Assembly (NCBI RefSeq): GCF_964204645.1
Contig: NC_134027.1
Coordinates: 1-64,000 of the forward strand
Reading direction: 5' to 3'
Length of the DNA: 64,000 nucleotides
Origin: Tubulanus polymorphus
Taxonomy: Eukaryota; Nemertea; Palaeonemertea; Tubulaniformes; Tubulanidae
Shown here: positions 21,920 through 40,814 of the stretch, piece by piece
Layout: every line of letters starts with the position of its first letter
How positions within the stretch are numbered: position 1 is the stretch's first letter
Position numbers and translations under genes: made by a program
The notes under the pieces: generated by a model
What the model was told of the DNA's origin: nothing
Seen by the model: the letters and a program-made list of their open reading frames with translations, nothing else
Databases searched by the model: none

Positions 21920-22545
21920 TGATACCAATTCAGAGTGGTCCTGATGCTGGCCTCAAAGAGGGGTCCCAGGATCGAACCCATTGTCCGGATGCTGTATGGA
22001 GGATGTACAGGGGGTGTTCAGGGTTCGAACCCAGTAATTACTGATACTGATTCAGTGTGGTCCTCATACTGAATAGAGGATGTGCAGGGGTGTCCTGACC
22101 GTACGGTGCTGCCGCTATGCTCATCGTTAGCGGGATTTCCATACACTAACTGAAGTCAACTCTGGCAATCGTCGTGCTGTCCAGTTATACTCCGTAACCC
22201 TAGCTTGCCAGAGTTGACTAACGTTAATGTATGAAAATCCCGCTACCGATGAGCATAGAGGCAGCACCGTACGGTGAAATGTTGATATCTTAATAAAGGA
22301 TGAACAGGGGTGTCCAGGGTTCGAATCAAGTAATTACTGACACTGATTCAGAGTGGTCCTGATGCTGAATAAAGGATGTACAGGGGTGTCCCGAGTTCGA
22401 ATCCAGTAATTACTGACACTGATTCAGAGTGGTCCTCATACTGAATAGAGGATGTACAGGGGTGTCCCGGGCTCGAACTCAGTCTATTGGTACTGATAAT
22501 GCAGGATAGACGATAAACAGAGGTGTCCCGAGTTCGAGGCCGATT
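21920..22545. repeat. tRNA-like tandem array I (about 78-bp monomers)
   Basis: Diverged copies of the monomer that forms the large array at 41484-44250: TTCAGAGTGGTCCTGATGCT, GAATAGAGGATGTACAGGGG, TGTCC and GGGTTCGAACCCAGTAATTA. One palindromic element (22098-22275) interrupts it at the same monomer position as in the large array. Confidence 0.85.
22098..22275. mobile_element. ACCGTACGGT palindromic element, copy 1
   Basis: Long inverted arms of about 75 bp start with ACCGTACGGTGCTGCCGCTA and include GTTAGCGGGAT and CATACACTAAC. A short loop separates them. Three more copies lie in array II (41742, 42117, 43570). Confidence 0.85.
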
Positions 22546-23091
22546 CTGTTTAGTTAAGCGTATTTGGCTTCCCAAATTAGGCCATTTCTTGTTTTTGGAA
22601 TTTCGAAAATGATCAGTGACGTCATCATTAATTTGTGTAAGGAAAAAAATCCATCCATCGTTAAAGCGAGCTGTTTATCTCGAGGTTGCTGATTTCTAAG
22701 AAAAATTTCAATATTTCAACAAATCGTTGCACTTTAAGGGACAATTTTTCATATTTATTTCAGGAGGCTGTGATTCGATAAAAAGTAAGGGGATGGGTTT
22801 TTAGAATTGTAATTAGCGAGACTAATTCCATTTCAGTAGGCGTGAAACAGTGTCAGATAGGACAAATCGAAACATTCCAACGTTTATGGATGAGTTGTTT
22901 TGTTTACTGCTGCTCAACTCAGGTTGCTATAAACACTGCTCGGTTACCGGTCTATAAACAACTGCAAATTCAAGCTTTGCGAAAAACTTTTTAATTGGAC
23001 CATGTCTAATCCTTTTAGTGTGGACGAAATCTTGCCCGATATTGTCCGCGGCACATCCAGAATTGTTTATAACGACGGATCTGTTATGGGC

Positions 23092-23102
23092 TATATAAAT
23101 AG
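23092..23102 (+). promoter_or_regulatory. TATA box of the four-TM gene
   Basis: TATATAAATAG lies about 340 bp upstream of the start codon, in GGGCTATATAAATAGGTTCACC. A short 5' UTR exon would begin near 23120 and end at a donor near 23171-23178 (AAAG|GTCGGT or GTCG|GTAAAA). The intron ends at TTTATTTCAG (23444). Confidence 0.7.
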
Positions 23103-23444
23103 GTTCACCGGGCTAGAGGGTCATAATCAGTAACAACTCGATACAAACAGACGTTTAAAACAGGATCTTAAAGGTCGGTAAAACATTTCTATCAATTATC
23201 ATTGTGATTTATATATCATTTTATATTCAATATTAAATTGTATCTATTCGGCTGAAATGGTTTTTAATTCGATATTTTCTTGATGAAAAATGTCTCTGGA
23301 TAGATTATCTGGCCCATAAAATATTTTTGGATGTGTTGAATTTTTCGAAACAATTATTTTCAATCTTAAACGAAAGTTGTTATCAAATTATTCATTCAAA
23401 TCCCTGCTCTTAATAACTTGATTCATTGTATGTATTTATTTCAG

Positions 23445-23993
23445 ATGTCCGTGCAACCAATTGAAATTGAAGGTCATTACGATGCCACCAAATCAGGTGG
23501 TCAGACGGTCATCATCGTACAACAACAAGGACAAGAACCGAAGGAGGTAAAAAGAGGCTCGGTGCTAGCGTGCGGTGTGATAAACGTATTATGCGGTGCT
23601 GTAGTGCTCATCGTCAATATCGCTGAACTCGCCGCCTTCAGTCACGGAGGAGCTTTCACTGGACTGTGGGGAGGTATATTCTTGCTGATCGCCGGTATCC
23701 TAGGTTGTACGGTCGGGGCGCAGTGTGGTGGATGCGGACCTGGAGCCGTCACTGGCACGTTGGTTATGTCGATCTTCGCGGCGATTATCGCACCTATTGC
23801 CGTCATAGTCGCCGGAATCGACGCGGGCGCCATTACGATAATGATCGCGCTCGGTTCCAATAATCTGTCGACGATTTACGCGACGGCTATAGTTAAAGTC
23901 GTGCTATTCTTAGTTGGATTTATTGTGTCGATTTGTGAGGCGTCGTTCTGTTGCAGCTGCTGTTACAGACCAGTTCAACCTTCTGATAAATAG
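23445..23993 (+). CDS. Small four-transmembrane protein, MS4A/CD20- or MARVEL-like
   Basis: A single coding exon starting directly after the acceptor TTATTTCAG|ATG, 182 residues. The ATG at 23418 is intronic and was not used. The soluble N-terminus (MSVQPIEIEGHYDATKSGGQ) runs to about residue 45. Four hydrophobic segments follow, near residues 47-72, 78-96, 103-130 and 140-168 (for example GVINVLCGAVVLIVN and VKVVLFLVGFIVSICEA). A Cys-rich tail (CCSCCYRP) could be palmitoylated. The lengths and the G-x-x-GxWGG pattern in TM2 are typical of MS4A-like proteins, but orthology is not shown. AATAAA at 24200-24205. It has a TATA promoter and one UTR intron. Function unknown; the family includes signalling and trafficking adaptors. 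Confidence 0.8.
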   Translation: MSVQPIEIEGHYDATKSGGQTVIIVQQQGQEPKEVKRGSVLACGVINVLCGAVVLIVNIAELAAFSHGGAFTGLWGGIFLLIAGILGCTVGAQCGGCGPGAVTGTLVMSIFAAIIAPIAVIVAGIDAGAITIMIALGSNNLSTIYATAIVKVVLFLVGFIVSICEASFCCSCCYRPVQPSDK

Positions 23994-24199
23994 ATCATAA
24001 CCGAAGACTGACATCATATACCAACTCGTCACTGCATATGTGATTAAAATATCGGTGATTTCCAAATCTGTTTTTATTTGTTAATACGATTTCTGCTATA
24101 TTTATTTGCTATCTAAAGGTATTTATAAAGAAACGCAAAAATACTGATCAGCTGAAATCCTTTAATTTGTATCCATGTTATAGAGATATCCGGCACTTG

Positions 24200-24205
24200 A
24201 ATAAA
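24200..24205 (+). terminator. Candidate poly(A) signal of the four-TM gene
   Basis: AATAAA about 205 bp after the stop codon, in an AT-rich context. Confidence 0.5.
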
Positions 24206-25345
24206 ATATTATTTTTATTAATAAAAACCCGATTGTTCTTATTTAATTACAATTTCATTCGAAATATCCGCAAATTCGGCGTTATAATGCCATATATATC
24301 ATTGGTCCCAACCGAAATATAAAATGATGCAGCATCCAAAGCACCCCCTGGACCTGCGCCTGGAAATATTGGGTTGAAAAAGTGGTGGATTGCAAGTTAA
24401 TAATAAACCACTGACTGGTGAACTAACAAAGTTTTGAGTGGCGTGGTGTTGGAAGTGCAGCGGCCAAAGCCGCGGCAATGATTTACTGAATGACATTTTT
24501 TCTTTGCATACCACGTTTTTGACGAAATAAGTTAATTCGAATTAACTTATTTCGTCCAAATACCGATTTTTGACAGGTTCTAAATTCGCAGCAATCAAAA
24601 ATTGCTCCGACGCGCCTACAAAAAACTAAACAAATAAAGAAGTTCAAAGAATTATATTTACAACACTTATACATAATGCCAGGTGTGCTCGAGGAATTAT
24701 AATGTAAGATCCCCAAACACGTGGACTGATTTCAAAAACAATCCAATCATGGACGTATAAACTATAAACTAGAAATTACGTCCATGGTCAAACCATTTAA
24801 ACAGAAACGTCTATTTTATTCTCATGACAAAAACTAAAACTCGCTAAATGACAGGTTTGTACTCGAGGTATATAATCGCATAAGTTCCTTGTTAACAAGT
24901 GAACAGTATTTTAAAAACAGCTAAAAATAAAAGCATTCAAACTAGAGACAAATCCTACAAAGTCATCCCACAAAGCTTAGTATTCACTTAACGTTTTATA
25001 TTTCATTTTCGTTAACATCATTTTTACTAGAAAACTAGAATTTCGCTGCACCTTGTCTTAACTCAAGACATTATCGAACATTATCAGTTCACTCATTTAA
25101 TAAAATGTTATTACAGGGAAAACATGACAATAACATCGATAACTAATCACGTTTATAGCTGTTTAACATTCTTTCTACAAAAGATTAAAATGTATCTCCC
25201 AGATATTATCCCTAAAAGAATTAACAGTTACAGCAGTGATAGGGTGTGATATATAGGTAAAAGGACGCGTGATCTTTCATCAGTTATTTGAAGCATTCTA
25301 TCGAATCAGATATTTGTGTTTGATTTAGTTTAGGTATTTAGTTTA
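24206..25345. other. AT-rich intergenic sequence
   Basis: No gene recognised. A short palindrome sits at about 24520-24556 (GACGAAATAAGTTAATTCG and its complement). Confidence 0.5.
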
Positions 25346-25347
25346 GA

Positions 25348-25530
25348 TATGCATCGTCTCTGCTCCTGAATAAGTGTTTATAAGATACACATTGTCTCTG
25401 CTGCTCCTGAATAAGTGTTTATAAGATACACATTGTCTCTGCTGCTCCTGAATAAGTGTTTATAAGATACGCAATGTCTCTGTTGCTCCTGAATAACTGT
25501 ACATAATATACACTATTGTCTCAGCTGCTC
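25348..25530. repeat. 41-44-bp tandem repeat
   Basis: Four copies of TGCTCCTGAATAAGTGTTTA plus TAAGATACACATTGTCTC; the last is diverged. Confidence 0.9.
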
Positions 25531-25539
25531 GTGATCAAG

Positions 25540-25890
25540 ATTTCGGATATCTATATTACAAGGTTAACTTTTTTTCTGCCTAATTTAATACATTAAGATT
25601 TTGGAAATCTATATTACAAGGTTAACATTTTTTTCTGCCTAATTCATTACATCGAGATTTTGGAAATCTAAATTACAAGATAAACTTTTTTTTCTGCCTA
25701 ATTTAATACATTACGATTTTGGATACAAGATTAACTTTTTTTTCTGCCCAATTTAATACATTAAGATTTTGGATATCTATATTACAAGATAAACTTTTTC
25801 TCTGCCTAATTTAATACATTAAGATTTTGGATATCTATATTACAAGATTAACTTTTTGTCTGCCTAATTTAATACATTAAGATGAAAAAA
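25540..25890. repeat. About 60-bp tandem repeat
   Basis: Six copies of a unit with AAGATTTTGGATATCTATAT, TACAAGATTAACTTTTTTTC and TGCCTAATTTAATACAT. The unit length drifts because of the T run and one 12-bp deletion. A single relic lies at about 26350-26395. Confidence 0.9.
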
Positions 25891-26099
25891 GCTGAAAAAA
25901 GAGTAGACCCTTTTGAGCAGAAAATCTTTTCGAATATCATTGATCATAATTAACATATAAAAGATCAGCAATGTGGACCGATACGTAGATTTTGATAATA
26001 GTCAATTATTAAACGATATGAATCAGAGACGACAGAAGTATGATGATTATTGGGGTGAAAGGAGAGAGAACTCGAGAAGGGGGCGTTAGGAGATCTTTT

Positions 26100-26225
26100 A
26101 GACTCCAGTGTTTGGTGTAGCCAGTTACTACAAACCCACCACACCAACTGAGAGTGAAACAGGGTTTGACTTCGAAATCGGAAATCGAAGTACAGATATA
26201 GTTGTGTGATCGGCGGTCGATTTTA
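26100..26225. mobile_element. SINE body fragment
   Basis: Shares TACAAACCCACCACACC, GGGTTTGACTTCGAAATCGG and the following ATAGTTGTG stretch with the SINE at 12684-12895. No A or B box remains. Confidence 0.6.
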
Positions 26226-26509
26226 CATAAATTTTTTTTCTTTAAATCCAAGCAGATAATTGGGAATTTCGGTTCCGGTTCATTCAATTAATCTTCCAAC
26301 CAGTCTGAACTGGCAAGCGACTGATTGGGGTCAATTAAGTTGACTGCCTATTTTAATACATCGAGATTTGGAATATCTATATCACAAGGTTGAAGATCTG
26401 GTGGGTAGATTTTAGGTTTATATCAAGCTGGGCGTTTCCGGATTAAGTTTAGCTGAAATGAATAACAGAACGATATTCTGTAGTTACACAGTCCTTTCTG
26501 TATCATAGA

Positions 26510-26790
26510 TCGTAATTTACATGTGTGTCAACTTAACTTTCAAGATTGCCGAGTTCAGTGGCGACTAGGATTTTCTTGACGGCCGTACTTCTTTGTCTTC
26601 TTGGGTGTTGTCGAAGCTGAAATTGAGAAAAAGAAAAACATTTTGTAGTCACACATTTCTTCATCATTAATCCTAATTTACATGTGAATCAACTTAACTT
26701 TCAAGATTGCGGAGTTCACTATTCTTTTTTCGGCATCTTCTGTAGTCGCCTTCTACCATCTTCTTCTTCTTCAACTTCTTGGGAGTCCTG
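26510..26790 (-). other. Duplicated segment with possible terminal exons
   Basis: Two diverged direct copies (about 26510-26635 and 26660-26785) share AACTTAACTTTCAAGATTGC on the plus strand. On the minus strand each has a strong acceptor (TCTCAATTTCAG and TTCATTTCAG) followed by a short basic open segment: TTPKKTKKYG... in one, and TPKKLKKKKMVEGDYRRCRK... in the other. They could be duplicated 3' exons of an unidentified minus-strand gene. The phases after the two acceptors do not agree and no upstream exon was identified, so they are not called as CDS. Confidence 0.3.
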
Positions 26791-26829
26791 AAATGAAAAA
26801 AAAAGAGAAGAGCGATGAAAACCTGGTAC

Positions 26830-27100
26830 GGAACAAAACTAATGTCCGAAAGCTTTTCAGCTCTCCGTCGCCGGTCACATGCCGAGAACACCAGACAATG
26901 AGCCAGCTAGGAATATACTGCCCTCTACACGCCCTCACACAGAACGCGAAAACCAGAATGACAACGCCTCACATTCCCCATCTAACTGCAGGATGTACTG
27001 GGCGACGTCAGTAACTGACAAACCTGTAAAATTGCACGAAACACAAATAGCGCAGTACAACCAGCTTGACCGGGTTGAGATTCAGGATCTCAACTAGCAC
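26830..27100 (+). pseudogene. LINE reverse-transcriptase 3' end remnant (plus)
   Basis: A frameshifted segment encodes pieces like RKLF(Q)LSVAGHMPRTPDNE and, near the end, ETQIAQYNQLDRVE. Non-LTR retrotransposon ORF2 C-termini have a GHxxRMxD motif followed by a short tail. A diverged inverted copy lies at 27430-27620. No intact frame, so inactive. Confidence 0.55.
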
Positions 27101-27109
27101 TCAAAAGCG

Positions 27110-27365
27110 TGACAAGAGACTTCATCCACTGACCGAGGTTGTCACAAGGACACAATGAAACTAGCACTCACAAGCCGACGAGAGACTTCATCCACTGACC
27201 GGGGTTGTCACAAAGACACAATGAAAACTAGCACTCAAACTAGAAATCAAAGAGCGTGACAGTAGAATCATCCCTCAGCCGACTCAGAATACCAGAAACA
27301 AAGAGCGTGACAGTAGAATCATCCCTCATCCGGGCGGTCACAAGGACACAATGAATGCTAGTAGC
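27110..27365. repeat. Short tandem duplications between LINE remnants
   Basis: GAGACTTCATCCACTGACCG with TTGTCACAAGGACACAATGA is repeated twice. AGAGCGTGACAGTAGAATCATC is also repeated twice. Confidence 0.75.
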
Positions 27366-27429
27366 GTGACAATCCAGTATAACCACTCCATTTGTATCCC
27401 GCGCAATCCCGCAGATATGCCCGTTATTG

Positions 27430-27620
27430 ACATCACTTAGCACACTTTGTAGATAGGTGGGGGAAGTGAGGCCTCGTCATCCTGGTTTTCGTGTTCCGTA
27501 TGAGGGCGTGTAGAGGGCAGAATTTCCTGACCGACTCTTTGTCTGACATCCTCGACACGTGACCGGCGAAGGAGAGCTGATGCTTTCGGACATTAGTTTT
27601 GTTCCAGCAAACGTTGAAAT
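27430..27620 (-). pseudogene. LINE reverse-transcriptase 3' end remnant (minus)
   Basis: Minus-strand residues NKTNVRKHQLSFAGHVSRMSD, split before position 20 as NKTNVRKHQ / LSFAGHVSRMSD, match the plus-strand remnant at 26830. The continuation switches frame. An upstream Leu-rich start (MLPWILLLAIF near 27830) belongs to a GAGCAG low-complexity stretch and is not called. Confidence 0.5.
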
Positions 27621-28117
27621 TCGACAGAGAAATCGGCCCTGAAAAATAAAACGGGTTAGAACCTGCAAAAAAGAACGGGTTAATAAACACAGAACAGTAC
27701 AGGACAGTACAGAGACGAACAGTAACACATAAAACATAAAGACGTCGTTCCTCAGGAAGCAGGAACAGGAGCAGGAGCAGGAGCGGGAGCGCAGCGAAAA
27801 TCGCCAGGAGGAGAATCCACGGTAGCATGTTCACAGTGTGAGTGTGCAGAGGTGAATGGTCTATGCTTGTGTACACCGTGGTCAGCCGGTGACGTATTCA
27901 ATAGCGCGTATCAGAATGATATCAACAACTCTGAAAAGCCGCAATTGTGTCTCTATTGTTGAATGGAGTTATATCAAGTTGTACTGCCGGGTTGAATACG
28001 CGCCAGTAGCCAGCTGAACGATATCGTATTTTAAATAAGGCCATGCAAAGTAAATTACTCGATTCTCCCCTCCACGGCCTCCGAATTTGAGTGAAGTCAA
28101 TCTTAAGAATCAGCAGA

Positions 28118-28185
28118 ACATGGCGTCACAAGCCCCGGGGCTTGTTACGCCATATCTGACATGGCGTCACAAGCCCCGAGTAAAA
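28118..28185. repeat. GGCGTCACAAGCCCC motifs, inverted relative to the satellite
   Basis: ACATGGCGTCACAAGCCCCG, GGGGCTTGTTACGCCAT and a second ATGGCGTCACAAGCCCCG form a local inverted repeat. The same kind of motif occurs at 31980-32035, so the pair brackets the satellite. Confidence 0.75.
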
Positions 28186-28659
28186 TGCAGACTATATATA
28201 ATTCACGCGGAACGAAGATATATGTTCGCGTCCAACAGAACACGTTTTTAAGTCCGATACGACGTGTAAAACCTGAATGATATAATTTCAAGTACCGGTA
28301 TGTCAATGTGTAATGAATTTCTATTTGTTCTTAACTTATTGTCTAAACGTATAACAGTACCGGTACTTATACGTTATTTTGAAGTATTCCGTTCAGTGCA
28401 ACCACTTTGAAAGAAATATATATCCCTTTTTTACTTAAGATTTTTATGTAAAATTCTTCGAATATGTTTTTTGCAGGTTTCCGTTATGGTGCGAGACGAT
28501 CAGGAGATCATCAGCTACATTTACCAAAGCGATTTTTGTATATTTTTACATATGAACAAAATAAAAACAACGATTTATAAACTTTCTAAGACTTAATTAT
28601 TGTTGTACTACTGATTGAAATTTAAGATAATCAGTCACAATTATTCATTTATTTCTACG

Positions 28660-31300
28660 GAAATCCAATCAGGTCCTCTCACGCCATCAAAATTGAAGCT
28701 ATTCTGCAGACCATTTAGGGCTCGATACGCCATATTGGCTGCTGAACATTTGGGGCCTGACACGCATAGAAGACAAATCGCGATTTTTCTAGCAGTATTT
28801 GTTTTGTTTTATAAGACTTTATGATTATGAACAATATATATAAATAATTGAAACTAAAGATATAATTAGTGGCAATTAGTTGCTGATCGGGTCCTCTCAC
28901 GCCATATTGGCGGCAGAACACTTTGGGGCCTGACACGCCATGTAGAAGACAGCGTGATTTTAGGAGCTTTTTGAAACAATATTTGCCTTCTTTTCTAAGT
29001 CTAAATGATTGACAAACCATGTATAATGATCAATCTTTGAATATTTATGAAAATTATGCATCAATTGAAGCTATTCTGCAGACCGTTCGGGGCCTGACAC
29101 GCCATATTGGCTGCAGAACATCTGGGGCCTGACACGCCATGTAGGAGACAGCGTGATTTTAGGAGCTTTTTGAAACAATATTTGTCTTTTTTCTAAGACT
29201 AAAGGATTGACAAACCATGGAGAATGATAAATCTTTGAATATTTATGATAGTTAGTGACAATTATTCATCAATTGAAGCTATTCTGCAGACCGTTCGGGG
29301 CCTGACACGCCATATTGGCTGCAGAACATCTGGGGCCTGACACGCCATGTAGGAGACAGCGTGATTTTAGGAGCTTTTTGAAACAATATTTGTCTTTTTT
29401 TCTAAGTCTAAAGGATTGACAAACCATGTAGAATGATAAATCTTTGAATATTTATGATAATTAGTGACAATTATTCATCAATTGAAGCTGTTCTGCAGAC
29501 CGTTCGGGGCCTGACACACCATATTGGCTGCAGAACATTTGGGGCCTGACACGCCATGTAGAAGACAGCGTGATTTTAGGAGCTTTTTGAAACAATATTT
29601 GCCTTCTTTTCTAAGTCTAAATGATTGACAAACCATGTATAATGATCAATCTTTGAATATTTATGAAAATTATGCATCAATTGAAGCTATTCTGCAGACC
29701 GTTCGGGGCCTGACACGCCATATTGGCTGCAGAACATCTGGGGCCTGACACGCCATGTAGGAGACAGCGTGATTTTAGGAGCTTTTTGAAACAATATTTG
29801 TCTTTTTTCTAAGTCTAAAGGATTGACAAACCATGTAGAATGATAAATCTTTGAATATTTATGATAGTTAGTGACAATTATTCATCAATTGAAGCTGTTC
29901 TGCAGACCGTTCGGGGCCTGACACACCATATTGGCTGCAGAACATTTGGGGCCTGACACGCCATGTAGAAGACAGCGTGATTTTAGGAGCTTTTTGAAAC
30001 AATATTTGCCTTCTTTTCTAAGTCTAAATGATTGACAAACCATGTATAATGATCAATCTTTGAATATTTATGAAAATTATGCATCAATTGAAGCTATTCT
30101 GCAGACCGTTCGGGGCCTGACACGCCATATTGGCTGCAGAACATCTGGGGCCTGACACGCCATGTAGGAGACAGCGTGATTTTAGGAGCTTTTTGAAACA
30201 ATATTTGTCTTTTTTCTAAGTCTAAAGGATTGACAAACCATGTAGAATGATAAATCTTTGAATATTTATGATAATTAGTGACAATTATTCATCAATTGAA
30301 GCTGTTCTGCAGACCGTTCGGGGCCTGACACACCATATTGGCTGCAGAACATTTGGGGCCTGACACGCCATGTAGAAGACAGCGTGATTTTAGGAGCTTT
30401 TTGAAACAATATTTGTCTTTTTTCTAAGTCTAAATGATTGACAAACCATGAATAATGATAAATCTTTGAATATTTATGATAATTAGTGACAATTATTCAT
30501 CAATTGAAGCTATTCTGCAGACCGTTCGGGGCCTGACACGCCATATTGGCTGCAGAACATTTGGGGCCTGACACGCCATGTAGAAGACAGCGTGATTTTA
30601 GGAGCTTTTTGAAACAATATTTGTCTTTTTTCTAAGTCTAAATGATTGACAAACCATGTAGAATGATAAATCTTTGAACATTTAACACAATTAATGACAA
30701 TTATTCATTTGTTTGTACGGAAAACCGTTCGGGTCCTCTCACGCCATGTCTCAATTGAAGCTATTCTGCAGACCATTTGGGGCCTGACACGCCATATTGG
30801 CTGCAGAACATTCGGGGCTTGACACGCCATAGAAGACAAATCGCGGTTTTTCTAGCAGTATTTGTTTTGTTTTCTAACACTTTGTGATTGTCAAATCATG
30901 AATAATATATAACTAATTGAAACTAAAGATATAATTAGTGACAATTAATTGCTTCCATAGAAAACCGATCGGGTCCTCTCACGCCATATTGGCTGCAGAA
31001 CATTTGGGGCCTGACACGCCATGTAGAAGACAACGTGATTTTAGGAGTTTTTTGTAACAGTATTTGCTTTTTTCTAAGACTAAATCATTGACAAACCATA
31101 TAGTATGATTAATCTTTGAACATTTAAGAGAATTAGCGACAATTATTCATTTGTTTGTAGGAAAACCGATCGGGTCCTCTCACGCCATGTTTCAATTGAA
31201 GCTTTTCTGCAGACCATTTGGGGCCTGACACGCCATGTAGAAGGCTTAGTGATTTTAGGAGCCATATTGACTGCAGATCACACTAGATTGGAGCCTGGCT
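28660..31300. repeat. 199/208-bp dimeric satellite with GGGGCCTGACACGCCAT boxes
   Basis: About a dozen monomers. Each carries two GGGGCCTGACACGCCAT boxes separated by ATTGGCTGCAGAACAT, then GACAGCGTGATTTTAGGAGC, CTTTTTGAAACAATATTTG and an AT-rich spacer ending TTGAAGCTATTCTGCAGACC. Spacing of GACCGTTCGG is 208, 209, 199, 208, 199, 208 and 208 bp (29081 to 30520). The central copies alternate two monomer types in a 407-bp dimer. Outer copies are more diverged. Confidence 0.95.
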
Positions 31301-31977
31301 CACCATATATGATTTTCTAACATTATCTATGTTCTTCTAAGACTAATTGATCAACAAATCATGTGAAATAGATGAATGATTCATTGAAATGTAAGATAGT
31401 TCATTGAAATTTTTATTCTGTAAAACTCATTCAGTAGATATGTAATGTTTTTGTATTTTTCATATGCTGGCGAAATATGTGATTGTTTAAATTGTGTTTC
31501 AAAATAAAGTGTGTACACTGCATTAGATCAACAAACAACGATCAATTTCTATTCTGTAAAACTCATTTTGTAAATATGTATGCCAGTGAAGTAGGATAAG
31601 ATAAGTTTTTAATTGTGTTTTAAGTGTAAAATGTTTTCAATCTATCAATACATTCCGTAAATAGATATGTTAAGTTTTACCTTACCCTGGTATTTTCCTG
31701 TTCCATCGGATTCTTACAAAATAAGAAATTCATATCAAATAAAGTTTGATTCAAACATTACTCGTTATAAGTTATTGATTAAAAGTAATCTTCTGAATCA
31801 AATCATTTTCATATATGCGATGTAATATGTAGTTCTTATTATGTATATATAGTACGTTGTAAATCATCTATGACAAATAAATATCCAATCGAATATTTCA
31901 ACTTCGGAAGAAAAACCCGCGAGACGTAGTCGACGTTTCATCTCCTGCATATGATTTGATTTTCATTTTATGTTTAC

Positions 31978-32038
31978 CACATGGCGTGTCAGGCCCCAAT
32001 ATGGCGTGACAAGCCTCGGGGCTTGTGACGCCATATGC
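31978..32038. repeat. Inverted satellite boxes upstream of ALG-2
   Basis: CATGGCGTGTCAGGCCCCAA is the reverse complement of the satellite box. ATGGCGTGACAAGCCTCGGG and CTTGTGACGCCATATGC follow. This lies about 220 bp before the ALG-2 start codon. Confidence 0.8.
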
Positions 32039-32256
32039 AGCAGGTCTTAAGATTGCCCTAGATGCCGAATTTAGCGCCGCCTGGTTATCTTTCGAAAAGG
32101 CGTTTCTTTTGTGGCCGATTAGCAGTGATTAGGTCGATTAGCTTTTATGCGCATTTTTGTGAGCCAAAGGTGTTTGAACTTGAACTTCTGTCAAAATTCC
32201 AGATTACGAGGAATAAAACCTCATCGTTTGGTGCTGCCACCTTCAAATGAAACAAA

Positions 32257-39776
<7,520 letters not shown>

Positions 39777-40049
39777 ACAGAAATTTGAAATGAACTTTTC
39801 ATTTTTGGATTATGTGCGGATTATGTTTGTCTGTCTGTCTGTGTATTTGACATAGATTTCATTATGTCTTAAATTATGTTTATTAACCAGTTTTCTAAAA
39901 AGAAGTCAAGTAGGGATAAATCTAGGTGTCAGTAGTCCGGACCCCTGCTTTCCCATTATTAGGGTCAAGAGTTTGTATACTTGCTCCAAATTTGACACTT
40001 GCCGCCCTTTTGGTGGGTAATTGCATCTGTATATCTTCATAAATAAAAA

Positions 40050-40530
40050 AGGTGACTCTTCCACTGAGGGGGGTTTCCTCTACGGATTGGGAACTCCGCT
40101 CTTCCACTGAGGGGGGTTTCCTCTACGGATTGGGAACTCCACTCTTCCACTGAGGGGGGTTTCCTCTACGGATTGGGAACTCCACTCTTCCACTGAGGGG
40201 GGTTTCCTCCATGGATTGGGAACTCCACTCTTCCACTGAGGGGGGTTTCCTCCAAGAATTGGGAACTCCACTCTTCCACTGAGGGGGGTTTCCTCCACGG
40301 ATTGGGAACTCTACTCTTCCACTGAGGGGGGTTTCCTCCAAGAATTGGGAACTCCACTCTTCCACTGAGGGGGGTTTCCTCCACGGATTGGGAACTCCAC
40401 TCTTCCACTGAGGGGGGTTTCCTCTACGGATTGGGAACTCCACTCTTCCACTGAGGGGGGTTTCCTCCATGGATTGGGAACTCCACTCTTCCACTGAGGA
40501 GGGTTTCCTCCAAGAATTGAGAACTCCACC
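40050..40530. repeat. 43-bp minisatellite 3' of ALG-2
   Basis: About 11 copies of CTTCCACTGAGGGGGGTTTC plus CTCTACGGATTGGGAACTCCACT. It lies between two candidate ALG-2 poly(A) signals (40042 and 40698), so it may be part of a long 3' UTR isoform. Open minus-strand frames here are repeat artefacts. Confidence 0.95.
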
Positions 40531-40814
40531 ACTACTTGTCGTAGAAAGATCTCTGACATCTCTAGATTGTCCTTATTTTCTTCTGGACCCCGCCTTCAAG
40601 TTTCCTAGATCAACCCTTTGTCATTCCATGCAAGGATTCGAGTTCAAATTCAATTTATAGTTGTACGCTACAAGCGATTCTATTCAGTATAATTCAGAAT
40701 AAAGAAAAACATTTAAAAAAGAGTCATACACCATGAGATGCTGCCATCTACAGTCGAATACTGGTACCATAATCTTGATCACATACATGAATATTAGCCA
40801 AAGCATGGCTTCTG

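Larger units (their letters stand above)
17945..23090. other. Synapsin 3' flank and intergenic region
   Basis: AT-rich sequence with an (AAT)n microsatellite at about 18200-18243. No open frame of recognisable family. Contains the 39-bp minisatellite (19503-19765), a hairpin (21438-21486) and the small tRNA-like array (21920-22545), listed separately. The remainder appears unique and non-coding. Confidence 0.6.

Noticed and set aside
23418-23444. Upstream ATG giving nine extra residues to the four-TM protein
   Set aside because: It lies before the TTTATTTCAG acceptor, within the 5' UTR intron; the ATG directly after the acceptor is preferred.
27640-27876. Leu-rich signal-like start MLPWILLLAIFAALPLLLL on the minus strand
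   Set aside because: Produced by a GAGCAG low-complexity run; the frame continues into a LINE remnant; no donor or downstream exon was established.
28615-29020. Open frames in the satellite start
   Set aside because: They cover diverged satellite monomers and do not persist in the other copies.
40080-40559. Minus-strand open frames with VEEWSSQS/ETPLSGRVEF repeats
   Set aside because: 43-bp minisatellite translated in successive frames (three units make one period); no start context or family.
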